Part shown: positions 17,020-25,683 of the stretch, piece by piece
Layout of the letters: each line of letters starts with the position of its first letter
How positions within the stretch are numbered: position 1 is the first letter of the stretch
From: Clostridiales bacterium
Lineage (GTDB): Bacteria > Bacillota > Clostridia > Saccharofermentanales > Saccharofermentanaceae
Length of the DNA stretch: 64,000 nt
NCBI GenBank assembly: GCA_017617525.1
Contig: JAFZWA010000006.1
Coordinates: 1 to 64,000 of the forward strand
Direction: 5' to 3'
Made by a program: the position numbers and the translations under genes
Notes under the pieces: generated by a model
What the model was told of the DNA's origin: nothing
What the model saw: only the letters and a program-made list of their open reading frames with translations
Database searches by the model: none

Positions 17020-17027
17020 AGGATAAT

Positions 17028-17492
17028 ATGGCTTCAGAAAAAGAAGTGCTCGATCTACTCGCGAAATTCAACAGCATAAAGCCTTGGGCATTCGTGCAGC
17101 ACATGGATATGTCTTCCATGGGTATCGGAAATGTTTTGCTGTTTCTTATATCTTCCGGAAGAGAAGTTTCCGCAGGTGAGATCAGCGAGTACATGAATGT
17201 CAGTACGGCGCGTGTGGCAGTGCTTTTGAAGAAGATGTCGGAAAAAGGACTGATCGATAAGCGCTCCGATCCGGAAGATAAGAGAAAAGTCATGGTATCT
17301 ATAACTCCCAAAGGAATCGAAGCATTTGAAGAGAGAAAGAGAGAAGTTCTTCTTTATGCCGGGCCGATCGTGGAACACTTCGGTGTGGAGAAGGTCGATG
17401 ATTTCATTAATTCATGCAGAGATATCACGAACATCGTTGATCAAATAGAACAAGAACAGCAGAAGAAAGCTTACTGGCGCAATAAGAAATAA
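17028..17492 (+). CDS. MarR-family transcriptional regulator
   Basis: A 154-residue winged-helix repressor. After an N-terminal helix (1-35) come a hydrophobic helix, a helix-turn-helix (GEISEYMNVSTARVAVLLKKM, about 65-85) and the wing GLIDKRSDPEDKRKVMVSITPKG (about 90-112), then a dimerisation helix. GGGAGG 7 bases before ATG 17028 fixes the start; an upstream in-frame ATG at 16968 overlaps the -35. The ABC transporter gene starts 26 bases downstream, so it probably represses itself and the exporter. The inducing ligand is unknown. Confidence 0.92.
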   Translation: MASEKEVLDLLAKFNSIKPWAFVQHMDMSSMGIGNVLLFLISSGREVSAGEISEYMNVSTARVAVLLKKMSEKGLIDKRSDPEDKRKVMVSITPKGIEAFEERKREVLLYAGPIVEHFGVEKVDDFINSCRDITNIVDQIEQEQQKKAYWRNKK

Positions 17493-17518
17493 ACACAAAA
17501 GAATGGAGACAGAAAAAC

Positions 17519-20500
17519 ATGCTTGAACTTAAAGACATCGTGAAGATCTATCCTGCGGGTGGGAATCCGGTCGAGGCACTAAAGGGCATAAACCTTTCTT
17601 TCAGAGACAGCGAGTTCGTATCGATCCTTGGTCAGTCCGGATGCGGTAAGACCACAATGCTGAACATCATCGGCGGTCTTGACCAGTACACATCCGGTGA
17701 CCTGATCATCAACGGAAGATCGACAAAAGAGTACAAGGACAGAGACTGGGATACCTACCGTAACCACACGATCGGATTTGTTTTCCAGACATATAACCTG
17801 ATCCCTCATCAGAACGTTCTCGCCAATGTTGAGATCGCGCTTTCTCTTTCCGGTGTCAGCAAGAAAGAACGTCGTGAGCGCGCGACGGAAGCTCTTAAGA
17901 AGGTAGGTCTCGGCGATCAGCTTAAAAAGAGACCTTCAGAAATGTCCGGTGGTCAGATGCAGCGTGTTGCTATTGCCCGTGCTCTCGTTAATAACCCGGA
18001 TATCATCCTCGCCGATGAGCCGACAGGTGCTCTTGATACAGAGACCAGTGTTCAGGTCATGGATATCTTAAAAGAGATCTCCAAAGATAAGCTCGTTATC
18101 ATGGTTACACATAACCCGGAACTTGCCGAAAAGTATTCCACACGTATCGTAAGAATGCTCGATGGTAAGATCACAGGTGATTCCGCTCCGTTTACTGAAG
18201 AAGAACAGAAGGAAGCAGATAAGATCGCTGCAGATGTTGCGGCTATGGATAAAAAGGCTAAGAAAGAGGCAGCTGAGAAGAAGCCTTCCATGTCTTTCTT
18301 CACATCTTTCTCTCTTTCTCTGAAGAACCTTTTCACCAAGAAGGGAAGAACGATCCTTACTTCATTTGCCGGATCGATCGGTATCATCGGTATCGCATTG
18401 ATCTACTCTGTATCTCAAGGTACTCACAACTTTATCGATGACGTACAGGAAGATACGATCTCCGCGTATCCTTTGGAGATCCAGGCGCAGACAGTTGACC
18501 TCAGTACTCTTCTGAACGCTTTTGTCGGAAACGAAGAGCAGGCGACTGTTCATGAAAAAGATGCTGTTTATCAGAAGTATAAGATCTACGATATGATGAA
18601 CTCTCTTATCGCTGTCGAGACACAGGAAAATGACCTTTCTTCCTTCAAGAAGTACATTGAAGATGAAAAGGCAAAGGGTGACAGCAAATTCGCGAATGCT
18701 CTTTCCGGTGTTCAGTACGGTTATGATATGAACCTTGCGATCTATACAAAGAATATCGAGGGCAAGATCATTCATTCCGATACTAATGAACTTATGTCCG
18801 CGCTCCTCGGTGAGTATACTAAGACAATGTTCAACATCGACATGTCCAGCATGTCTTCAGAGAGCTCTCAGTCTTCCCAGCTGATGGGAAGTTCAATGAC
18901 TCTTTGGAGTGAACTTCTCCCGGGTAAAAACGGTGAGGCGACAAACCCGGTTACACATAAGCAGTATGATGTCATCTATGGCCGCTGGCCGGAACAGTAT
19001 AATGAGATCGTTCTTTTCCTTGACGAGAACAACGAGCTTAATGACTATACTCTCTATGCTCTTGGTCTGAAGACAGAAGAAGATATCACGGAAATGATGA
19101 AGTGCGCTATGAATAAGCAGCCTCTGAATTATTCCGATCAGCACTGGTCCTACCAGGAGATCTGCGATCTCGAGTTCCGTATGGTCCTCCCGTGTGATTG
19201 CTGGAATTATGATCCGACAACAGGTCTTTATGTTGACCTTCGTCAGTCTGACGCCGGACTTCAGTACCTCTACGATAACGGCATGACACTTAAGGTCGTC
19301 GGTATCGTTCGCCCGAATGAGGATGCTGTTTCTACATCCCATCACGGTACGATCGGCTATACACATATGCTGACCGAATACATCATCAACGAGAGCCAGA
19401 ATTCCGAAGCGATCGCGGCTCAGCTGGAAAGCCCGAACATTGACGTTACATGCGGACTTCCTTTCAAAGAGGAGACAGCTGCCGTAACTGAGGAAGATAA
19501 GGCTGCATACTTCAGAGAATTCGTTGGTAAACTCGACGATCAGGGTAAAGCTGATCTCTATGTTAAAGTCATGAGCATCCCGACAGAAAAGAGCATCCAG
19601 GATTATGTTGATCTGGCGCTTTCTCAGCTTGACCGTCCGACCATGGAAGCCATGATGATGGAACAGATGACAACGGAAATGGGCATGGATGAAGCTACCG
19701 TTAAGGGTTACATCGAGCAGATGTCCGACGATGATATGAAGCAGGCTTTCGCGAAGGGAATCCGTGAACAGTACCTTGCCGAGTATGCAGCGAAGATGGA
19801 GCAGGAACTTGCGACAAAGACACCTGCCGAGCTCGCAGCCGCACTTGATCAGAACATGGATAAGTTCTCTGATGCAGAGTGCGCCGGATTCTATGACAGT
19901 GCTCTTGAGTTCTCTCTGTTCACTTATGATTACACACTGATCCGTCTCGGCTGCCTCGATCTGGATAAGCCGTCCGCGATCCGTCTGTACGCGAACTCTT
20001 TCGAAAACAAAGATACAGTAGTTGACTGCATCGACGAGTATAACGAGAACGTTCCTGAGCTTCAGAAGATCAAGTACACAGACTACATCGGTATCCTGAT
20101 GTCTTCCGTTACGACGATCATCGACGCGATCACATATGTACTTATCGCCTTTGTAGCGGTATCCCTCATCGTATCTTCGATCATGATCGGTGTTATCACT
20201 TTGATCTCTGTTCAGGAAAGAACAAAGGAGATCGGTATCCTCCGTTCTCTCGGTGCTTCGAAGAAGAATGTCTCCAGAATGTTTAATGCGGAGACGATCA
20301 TCATCGGATTTACATCGGGCTTGCTGGGTGTATTGATCACGTATCTGTTATTGATCCCGATCAACATCATCGTTCACAGCCTGACAGGTCTTAACAACCT
20401 GACCGGTGTTCTGCCGATCCCGACAGCGATCATCCTGATCATCATCAGTATGCTTCTGACATTGATCGCAGGTATCATCCCGTCTCGCTCCGCAGCGAAG

Positions 20501-20533
20501 AAGGATCCGGTAGTTGCCCTCAGAACTGAGTAA
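17519..20533 (+). CDS. ABC transporter, fused ATPase-permease (MacB-like)
   Basis: A 1004-residue fusion. The N-terminal nucleotide-binding domain (1-225) has Walker A GQSGCGKTT (about 39-47), signature MSGGQMQR (about 141), Walker B IILADEP (about 161) and is of the LolD/MacB class. A linker leads to a first membrane helix (about 278-300), then a very large extracytoplasmic domain (about 300-860) and three C-terminal helices (about 862-890, 917-950, 965-990) with the FtsX-type segment QERTKEIGILRSLGASKKNV. Such proteins act mechanically on peptides, lipids or antibiotics at the envelope. Co-transcription with a MarR regulator suggests inducible defence or drug resistance; the substrate is unknown. 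Confidence 0.9.
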   Translation: MLELKDIVKIYPAGGNPVEALKGINLSFRDSEFVSILGQSGCGKTTMLNIIGGLDQYTSGDLIINGRSTKEYKDRDWDTYRNHTIGFVFQTYNLIPHQNVLANVEIALSLSGVSKKERRERATEALKKVGLGDQLKKRPSEMSGGQMQRVAIARALVNNPDIILADEPTGALDTETSVQVMDILKEISKDKLVIMVTHNPELAEKYSTRIVRMLDGKITGDSAPFTEEEQKEADKIAADVAAMDKKAKKEAAEKKPSMSFFTSFSLSLKNLFTKKGRTILTSFAGSIGIIGIALIYSVSQGTHNFIDDVQEDTISAYPLEIQAQTVDLSTLLNAFVGNEEQATVHEKDAVYQKYKIYDMMNSLIAVETQENDLSSFKKYIEDEKAKGDSKFANALSGVQYGYDMNLAIYTKNIEGKIIHSDTNELMSALLGEYTKTMFNIDMSSMSSESSQSSQLMGSSMTLWSELLPGKNGEATNPVTHKQYDVIYGRWPEQYNEIVLFLDENNELNDYTLYALGLKTEEDITEMMKCAMNKQPLNYSDQHWSYQEICDLEFRMVLPCDCWNYDPTTGLYVDLRQSDAGLQYLYDNGMTLKVVGIVRPNEDAVSTSHHGTIGYTHMLTEYIINESQNSEAIAAQLESPNIDVTCGLPFKEETAAVTEEDKAAYFREFVGKLDDQGKADLYVKVMSIPTEKSIQDYVDLALSQLDRPTMEAMMMEQMTTEMGMDEATVKGYIEQMSDDDMKQAFAKGIREQYLAEYAAKMEQELATKTPAELAAALDQNMDKFSDAECAGFYDSALEFSLFTYDYTLIRLGCLDLDKPSAIRLYANSFENKDTVVDCIDEYNENVPELQKIKYTDYIGILMSSVTTIIDAITYVLIAFVAVSLIVSSIMIGVITLISVQERTKEIGILRSLGASKKNVSRMFNAETIIIGFTSGLLGVLITYLLLIPINIIVHSLTGLNNLTGVLPIPTAIILIIISMLLTLIAGIIPSRSAAKKDPVVALRTE

Positions 20534-20566
20534 GTAATTAAACGCCTGCTTTAAGAAGGTTCAAAG

Positions 20567-20609
20567 AGTATTCCGTGTTGTCCTTTAAGATGACGCGGAA
20601 TACTTTTTT
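20567..20609 (+). terminator. Terminator of the ABC transporter operon
   Basis: AGTATTCCG (20567-20575) pairs with CGGAATACT (20596-20604). The stem continues inward through seven further pairs including G-U wobbles, and TTTTTT follows. A TATAAT (20628-20633) with a weak -35 lies 19 bases later and probably starts the next gene. Confidence 0.85.
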
Positions 20610-20663
20610 AGTGCCGCTTTATTGGGCTATAATGAGAGTAATCTTTTGATGATTGGAGATCAC

Positions 20664-21770
20664 ATGGATCGCATTTATCTGGACAATGCCGCTACAACCA
20701 AGATCCGACCGGAAGTGCTGGATGCGATGACGAATGCTTATTCCGAGTACGGGAATCCTTCGTCCGTTCATCGTGAAGGCCAGCACGCTAAGAAGGTCTT
20801 GGAAGAGGCGCGTGAAACTATCGCTTCATGTTTGAATTGTGATCCCACCGAGATCATCTTTACCTCCGGCGGGACCGAATCAGATAACTGGGCCGTTAAG
20901 TGTGCTTGTGATTCTCATGTCATCACCTCATCGATCGAACATCCTGCAGTTTTGAAGTCTTGTGAGATGCTCGAAAAGCACGGTTTAAAGGTCACTTATC
21001 TTCCTGTTGATAAGGATGGTGTAGTCTTGCCCGATTCATTGCGAAAAGCACTTGTCGCTGATACTTCTCTGGTATCGATCATGATGGCGAATAACGAGAT
21101 CGGAACGATCGAACCGATCCGTGATCTTTGTAGTATAGCGCATGATCATGGCGCTTTATTTCATACAGATGCCGTGCAGGCTGTAGGTTCTTTTGCTGTG
21201 GATGTAAAAGAGCTCGGAGTGGATCTGCTATCTTTTTCCGCGCATAAGTTCTATGGCCCGAAAGGAATAGGCGGACTTTATGTAAAGAAGGGGACAACTT
21301 TGTCTTCGCTTATAAACGGCGGATCCCAGGAGTTTCATAAAAGAGCGGGAACGGAGAATGTTCCCGCGATCATCGGTATGGCGGAGGCTCTTAAGCTTTC
21401 CGTTAATGCAATGAATGAGACTTCTGTGCGCATCCGTAGTTTAAGAGATCTACTTACGAGTGTCATGAAAGAGAAGTTCCCTCGGGTGCTTTTCCACGGG
21501 AATGATTCATCGACTCATCCCGGAATCGTCAACTTTTATGTTCCCGGAATGGATGGGGAGAAGACCTTGCTTCTTTTAGATGTAAAAGGGTTTGCCTGCT
21601 CCGGCGGTGCGGCATGCTCTTCCAAAGACAATGCCGAATCTCATGTTCTGACCGAGATCGGTGCGACAAAAGAAGAAGCGAAGAATTCGCTTCGTGTCAG
21701 TATCGGTGCGTATAACACTGAAGATGAAATATTGGCGTTTGCTGATGCGCTAAAAAGCATCCTGAACTAA
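20664..21770 (+). CDS. Cysteine desulfurase (IscS/NifS-like), second paralogue
   Basis: A 368-residue PLP enzyme closer to canonical IscS/NifS: YLDNAATTKIRPEV at the N terminus, TSGGTESDNWAV, the PLP lysine in SFSAHKFYGPKGIGGLY (about 199) and the catalytic cysteine loop GFACSGGAACSSKD (about 321). No iscU or other Fe-S assembly gene is adjacent, so the sulfur acceptor cannot be read from the context. ATG 20664 has TGGAG 6 bases upstream; upstream in-frame codons overlap the promoter. Its stop abuts the stop of the opposite-strand PHP gene. Confidence 0.93.
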   Translation: MDRIYLDNAATTKIRPEVLDAMTNAYSEYGNPSSVHREGQHAKKVLEEARETIASCLNCDPTEIIFTSGGTESDNWAVKCACDSHVITSSIEHPAVLKSCEMLEKHGLKVTYLPVDKDGVVLPDSLRKALVADTSLVSIMMANNEIGTIEPIRDLCSIAHDHGALFHTDAVQAVGSFAVDVKELGVDLLSFSAHKFYGPKGIGGLYVKKGTTLSSLINGGSQEFHKRAGTENVPAIIGMAEALKLSVNAMNETSVRIRSLRDLLTSVMKEKFPRVLFHGNDSSTHPGIVNFYVPGMDGEKTLLLLDVKGFACSGGAACSSKDNAESHVLTEIGATKEEAKNSLRVSIGAYNTEDEILAFADALKSILN

Positions 21771-22589
21771 TTAAATCAGCGGCTCACCGTGGCGTTTTCT
21801 CGCGACGTAGTAGGAGTTTTCCGTAAATCCGAACGTGCTCAGATATTCCGCGACTTCCTTAAAGTGTACGCAGAGCGTATCACTTGTGTGTGAATCCGAT
21901 CCCAAAGAGATGTTTCTTCCGCCAAGTTCATAGTAACGCTTCAGGATCTCCGGATCCGGAAGCGCGTCCGCGAGGCCCTTTTTACGCATCTTATCGACAG
22001 ATCTCGTATTGATCTCAAGACACTTATCCTTAGAGATGATCGCGGAAAGGAAACGATCGAAGCTTTCCGGGCACTGCGCGTATTTGATCTGCGGATTCTC
22101 ATAAGGCGCGTAACGGTTGATGTAGTCGTAGTGTCCGACGATATCAAAGTTATTGCAGCCTTCGACCAGATCGGCCATTTCTTCGATATAACGCGTATAT
22201 ACGTCGATCATCGGCTCTTCGTATCCGTCACGGAAGAAGTACGGGTCTTTTCCTTTATAGAGGTGATTGGACATGATGACGCTGTCAAAAGGATATTTGG
22301 CGATCATGTCGTCATAGAACGCACACAGATGCTTCTGGTAGCCGAGTTCGATACCTCGATAAAGCGGAAGATCACCCGCGTATTCGATCCAGGACTTGGA
22401 TTCTTCAAAGAATGAAGGAATGTCGAAGATCTGGGATTCACCGATATCGTGCGGGTAGTCACCCTCATAATGTTCGGTGACCGCAACACCGTTCATACCA
22501 AGTGCTTTACAAGAATCGATAAGCTCTTTGGCAGACATTTTCGCGTCTGAACTGAAGTGTTTCGTGTGATTGTGATTATCTGTGTACAT
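21771..22589 (-). CDS. PHP-domain phosphoesterase (histidinol-phosphatase-like)
   Basis: A 272-residue PHP-domain protein. Metal-ligand motifs are visible: TDNHNHTKHFSSDAKM at the N terminus, VTEHYEGD, GIELGY, SNHLYKG, VGHYDY and the C-terminal SLGSDSHTSD. The order fits the HisK/HisJ histidinol-phosphate phosphatase group, but many PHP proteins act on other phosphoesters and no his gene is nearby, so the substrate is left open. The start at 22589 (MYTDNHNH) follows GAGG and matches the family; a longer in-frame start exists at 22628. It converges on the cysteine desulfurase with no bases between the stops. Confidence 0.82.
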   Translation of the reverse strand: MYTDNHNHTKHFSSDAKMSAKELIDSCKALGMNGVAVTEHYEGDYPHDIGESQIFDIPSFFEESKSWIEYAGDLPLYRGIELGYQKHLCAFYDDMIAKYPFDSVIMSNHLYKGKDPYFFRDGYEEPMIDVYTRYIEEMADLVEGCNNFDIVGHYDYINRYAPYENPQIKYAQCPESFDRFLSAIISKDKCLEINTRSVDKMRKKGLADALPDPEILKRYYELGGRNISLGSDSHTSDTLCVHFKEVAEYLSTFGFTENSYYVARKRHGEPLI

Positions 22590-22620
22590 AAATGCCTCAA
22601 TTTCTAAGTGGTCAGTCGAG

Positions 22621-22649
22621 TTTACCACGACATTATGGTATCATATATT
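22621..22649 (+). promoter_or_regulatory. Promoter for the M18 aminopeptidase
   Basis: TTTACC (22621-22626), 17 bases, TATATT (22644-22649). A GTGGT...ACCAC inverted repeat with an 11-base spacer overlaps the -35. The divergent PHP gene starts only 32 bases upstream of the -35. Confidence 0.55.
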
Positions 22650-22690
22650 CGTATTTTTTGTTTAATTTCTTTCTTAGAAGGAGTGATTAT

Positions 22691-24148
22691 ATGGCTAAAG
22701 AGAAAAAGTCCGAAAAAGAACTGAAAGAGAAGAAGACCAAGGTCTCCAAAAAAGAGAAAAAGGAGCTTTTTGCCGAGTATCCGAACCTCTGGGAAGTGCG
22801 TTCTCAGGACGATATCGATCACATGATGGCATTTGCCGAGGAGTATATGGCTTTCCTCGACATCTCCAAGACTGAGCGCGAGTTCGTTAATAACGCCGTT
22901 GAGGCTCTGACGGACAAGGGTTTCGTTGATATCGATACGAAAAAAGCACTGAAGGCCGGCGATAAGGTCTACGCTTCCATCAAGGGCAAGGGTCTGATGT
23001 TCGCTGTTGTCGGTAAGGAGGACATCGTTAAGGGTATGAATATCCTCGGTGCGCATATCGACTCTCCGCGTCTGGATCTTAAGCCGAATCCGATTTATGA
23101 AGAGGATGAGCTCGTATTCTTTAAGACCCACTATTATGGCGGTATCAAGAAGTATCAGTGGACAACGATCCCGCTGGCGATCCACGGTGTCATCATGAAG
23201 AAAGACGGCACAAAGCTTGAGCTTTGCGTCGGTGAAAAGGATGACGATCCGATCTTCTACATCTCCGATCTGCTTCCGCACCTGGGTTCCGAGCAGATGA
23301 GCCAGAAGGCAAATGAATTCATTAAGGGTGAAGACTTAAACGTCATGATCGGCGCAAGCAAGCTTCCGGATGATGATTCTTCAAATGCCTGCAAGTACGC
23401 GATCCTGAAGCTTCTCAATAACGAGTATGGTATCGATGAAAAGGATTTCGTCTCTGCCGAGATCGAGATCGTTCCTGCCATGAAGGCTCGTGATGTTGGA
23501 TTTGACCGCGCGCTCATTGCGGCTTACGGTCACGACGATAAGGTCTGCGCTTATCCGGCTCTGATGGCGCTTATGGCTCAGGAAGTTCCGGCAAGAACAT
23601 GCGTATGCATGCTTTCCGATAAGGAAGAGATCGGTTCTTACGGTAACTCCGGCGCTCAGTCCCGCCTTTATGAGAACTTCCTCGTAGAAGTATTCGCTAA
23701 AGCAAACGGCGGCTACGACGAGCTCGGTTACAGAAAGTGCATCGCTAACACCAAGATGCTCTCTACCGACGTTTCCAACGCTTTCGATCCGAAGTACGCG
23801 AATGTTTCCGATAAGAGAAACACTGCTTACCTCAACAAGGGCGTAAAGATGGAAAAATACACAGGCGCTAGAGGCAAGTCCGGCGCAAGTGACGCAAACA
23901 GTGAATTCTTCGCATCCATCCTTCGAATCTTTGCCGAGAACGATATTCCGTGGCAGACCGGAGAGCTCGGTAAGGTCGACGCAGGCGGCGGCGGAACGAT
24001 CTCCGCTTATCTCGCGAAGCTCGGTATGGAAGTTATCGACTGCGGTGTTCCGGTACTCTCGATGCACGCTCCGTATGAAGTCATCAGCAAGATGGATCTG
24101 TATTTCACATATCTTGCCTATAAGTGCTTTATTGAAAACATAAAATAA
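22691..24148 (+). CDS. M18-family aminopeptidase
   Basis: A cytosolic zinc aminopeptidase of 485 residues, related to aspartyl/aminopeptidase I enzymes. Metal-binding segments are GAHIDSPRLDLKP (about 118-130), DKEEIGSYGNSGAQS (about 310-324), LSTDVSNAFDP and VLSMHAPYEVISKMD near the end. The first 40 residues are very lysine/glutamate-rich (KKSEKELKEKK...), a charged extension not needed for catalysis. AAGGAG precedes ATG 22691. It likely trims peptides during protein turnover. Confidence 0.92.
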   Translation: MAKEKKSEKELKEKKTKVSKKEKKELFAEYPNLWEVRSQDDIDHMMAFAEEYMAFLDISKTEREFVNNAVEALTDKGFVDIDTKKALKAGDKVYASIKGKGLMFAVVGKEDIVKGMNILGAHIDSPRLDLKPNPIYEEDELVFFKTHYYGGIKKYQWTTIPLAIHGVIMKKDGTKLELCVGEKDDDPIFYISDLLPHLGSEQMSQKANEFIKGEDLNVMIGASKLPDDDSSNACKYAILKLLNNEYGIDEKDFVSAEIEIVPAMKARDVGFDRALIAAYGHDDKVCAYPALMALMAQEVPARTCVCMLSDKEEIGSYGNSGAQSRLYENFLVEVFAKANGGYDELGYRKCIANTKMLSTDVSNAFDPKYANVSDKRNTAYLNKGVKMEKYTGARGKSGASDANSEFFASILRIFAENDIPWQTGELGKVDAGGGGTISAYLAKLGMEVIDCGVPVLSMHAPYEVISKMDLYFTYLAYKCFIENIK

Positions 24149-24150
24149 GG

Positions 24151-24156
24151 TATAAT
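24151..24156 (+). promoter_or_regulatory. -10 element and leader hairpin before aroF
   Basis: A perfect TATAAT starts 2 bases after the aminopeptidase stop; only a weak -35 (TTTATT) is seen 17 bases upstream. The leader has a small hairpin (GTGGTGC 24179-24185 with GCATCAC 24191-24197, one G-U pair). Confidence 0.5.
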
Positions 24157-24214
24157 GCCTTTTCGTAGTATGGTAGGTGTGGTGCATGGAGCATCACAAG
24201 AAAGAAGGTAAAAC

Positions 24215-25240
24215 ATGATTATTGTAGTAAAGCCGGGCGCCAGTGATACCCAAGTACATGAGATCATTGACGTTTTGGAAAGAAACGAACTGAAGGCACA
24301 CGTTTCCGAAGGTGCCGAGCGTTTGATCATTGGTGTTATCGGTGATAAATCCCGTCTGACACCGGGCTCTCTCGAGGTCTTAACAGGCGTTGAGAAGATC
24401 GTTCCGATCATGGAGTCCTATAAGCTCGCGTCCCGTCAGTTCCGTCCGGAAGGCACTTCCTTTAATGTAAAAGATGTTGTCATCGGTGGTGATGAACTTG
24501 TCATGATGGCAGGTCCGTGTGCCGTTGAGAGCGAAGAACAGGTCGAGGCAGTTGCTTCCAAGATGGTTGCCTGTGGCGTAAAAGTCCTTCGTGGCGGCGC
24601 TTATAAGCCGAGAACTTCTCCGTATGCTTTCCAGGGCCTTGAAAAAGAAGGTCTTAAGATCCTTCGTCGTGTCGCTGACCGTTATGGCCTTCTGGTCATC
24701 AGTGAAGTTACATCCGAGAACGATATCGAATACGCTTCGAATTACCTGGATATCATCCAGATCGGCGCCAGAAATGCCCAGAACTTCCGCCTTTTGTCCG
24801 CTGTCGGCAAGTCCGGTATTCCGGTCATGCTCAAGCGTGGTATCGCGGAAACGATCGATGAGTGGCTGGGTTCTGCCGAGTATATCATGAGTGAGGGTAA
24901 CTACCACATCATGATGTGCGAGCGTGGTATCAGAACGTTCGAGACAGCAACCAGAAGTACGCTGGATATCAGCGCGGTTCCGGTCCTTAAGGGTAAGACA
25001 CATCTTCCGATCATCGTTGATCCGAGTCATGCCGCGGGAAAAGCACCTTACGTGCAGCCTCTGGCTCTCGCCGCTATCGCAGCCGGCGCAGACGGACTCA
25101 TCATCGAGGTTCACCCGGATCCGAAGCACGCTCTTTCCGATGCCGCTCAGCAGCTGACACCGGAAGCTTACGCAGAGCTTGCACAGCGTGTTAAGGAAAT
25201 GGCTGCGATCGTTAAGAGATCCTATCCTAAGTGTGTCTAA
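24215..25240 (+). CDS. aroF: 3-deoxy-7-phosphoheptulonate (DAHP) synthase, type I-beta
   Basis: First enzyme of the shikimate pathway: phosphoenolpyruvate plus erythrose 4-phosphate to DAHP. It has 341 residues: an N-terminal ferredoxin-like regulatory domain (1-70, MIIVVKPGASDTQVHEI) and a TIM-barrel with MAGPCAVES, GGAYKPRTSPYAFQG (PEP binding), QIGARNAQNF and VDPSHAAGK (metal/substrate binding). The N-terminal domain is the type that confers feedback control by aromatic products in related enzymes. It is a single-gene unit with its own promoter and terminator. Confidence 0.95.
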   Translation: MIIVVKPGASDTQVHEIIDVLERNELKAHVSEGAERLIIGVIGDKSRLTPGSLEVLTGVEKIVPIMESYKLASRQFRPEGTSFNVKDVVIGGDELVMMAGPCAVESEEQVEAVASKMVACGVKVLRGGAYKPRTSPYAFQGLEKEGLKILRRVADRYGLLVISEVTSENDIEYASNYLDIIQIGARNAQNFRLLSAVGKSGIPVMLKRGIAETIDEWLGSAEYIMSEGNYHIMMCERGIRTFETATRSTLDISAVPVLKGKTHLPIIVDPSHAAGKAPYVQPLALAAIAAGADGLIIEVHPDPKHALSDAAQQLTPEAYAELAQRVKEMAAIVKRSYPKCV

Positions 25241-25263
25241 ACACGAATAATTCATAAGCAAGA

Positions 25264-25323
25264 AAAATCCTTTCTGGCGTCGACCTTGAACTTGCTTCTT
25301 CGGAGACTCGGAAAGGATTTTAT
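25264..25323 (+). terminator. Long-loop terminator of aroF
   Basis: AAAATCCTTTC (25264-25274) and GAAAGGATTTT (25311-25321) form an 11-bp stem around a 36-base loop, followed by T-rich TTTTATTC. The loop ends with CGGAGACTCG (25301-25310). Confidence 0.8.
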
Positions 25324-25330
25324 TTTATTC

Positions 25331-25359
25331 TTGTCAACGAGATCTATTTGTGTTAAGTT
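25331..25359 (+). promoter_or_regulatory. Promoter for the T-box/leuA transcript
   Basis: TTGTCA (25331-25336), 17 bases, TAAGTT (25354-25359, weak). It begins just after the aroF terminator and about 12 bases before the T-box leader. Confidence 0.5.
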
Positions 25360-25371
25360 AAGAAAGTAATA

Positions 25372-25641
25372 ACACGTTGAAGGGGATCAGTAGAGATCTT
25401 CCACTTCTTATAGAGAGCCCGGGACGGTGGAAGCCGGGTAGAAGAGAGGTTTTGAACTCGCCCTGGAGTGCGCTTCGTTGAAAGCTTAAGTAGATGAAGT
25501 CGGAGGCTCACCGTTATCAGAGAGCAGGATATCGGAATTGTTCCTGTATCCGATGAGTGCATCACAAGAAGTGATGAACAAGAGTGGTACCGCGGAAGTC
25601 AGGCTTTCGTCTCTTATTTGAGACGGAAGCCTTTTTGTTTT
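25372..25641 (+). ncRNA. T-box riboswitch (leucine) controlling leuA
   Basis: A leader of about 270 bases with the hallmarks of a T-box: the Stem I segment AGAGAGCC...GGTGGAAGCCGGG (about 25412-25440), the segment GAACTC (25455-25460) opposite GGAGTGCG, the conserved T-box AGAGTGGTACCGCGG (25581-25595), and a terminator stem (AGGCTTTCGTCTC 25601-25613 with GAGACGGAAGCCT to 25632) followed by TTTTT. The trinucleotide CTC at 25457-25459 is the likely specifier, a leucine codon, which agrees with leuA downstream. Uncharged tRNA-Leu would stabilise the antiterminator and permit leuA transcription. The specifier was assigned by position and context, not by folding. Confidence 0.93.
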
Positions 25642-25683
25642 GACATTTTTTCTGCAAGTAGCAGAAGAAGAGGAGGGAAGAAG

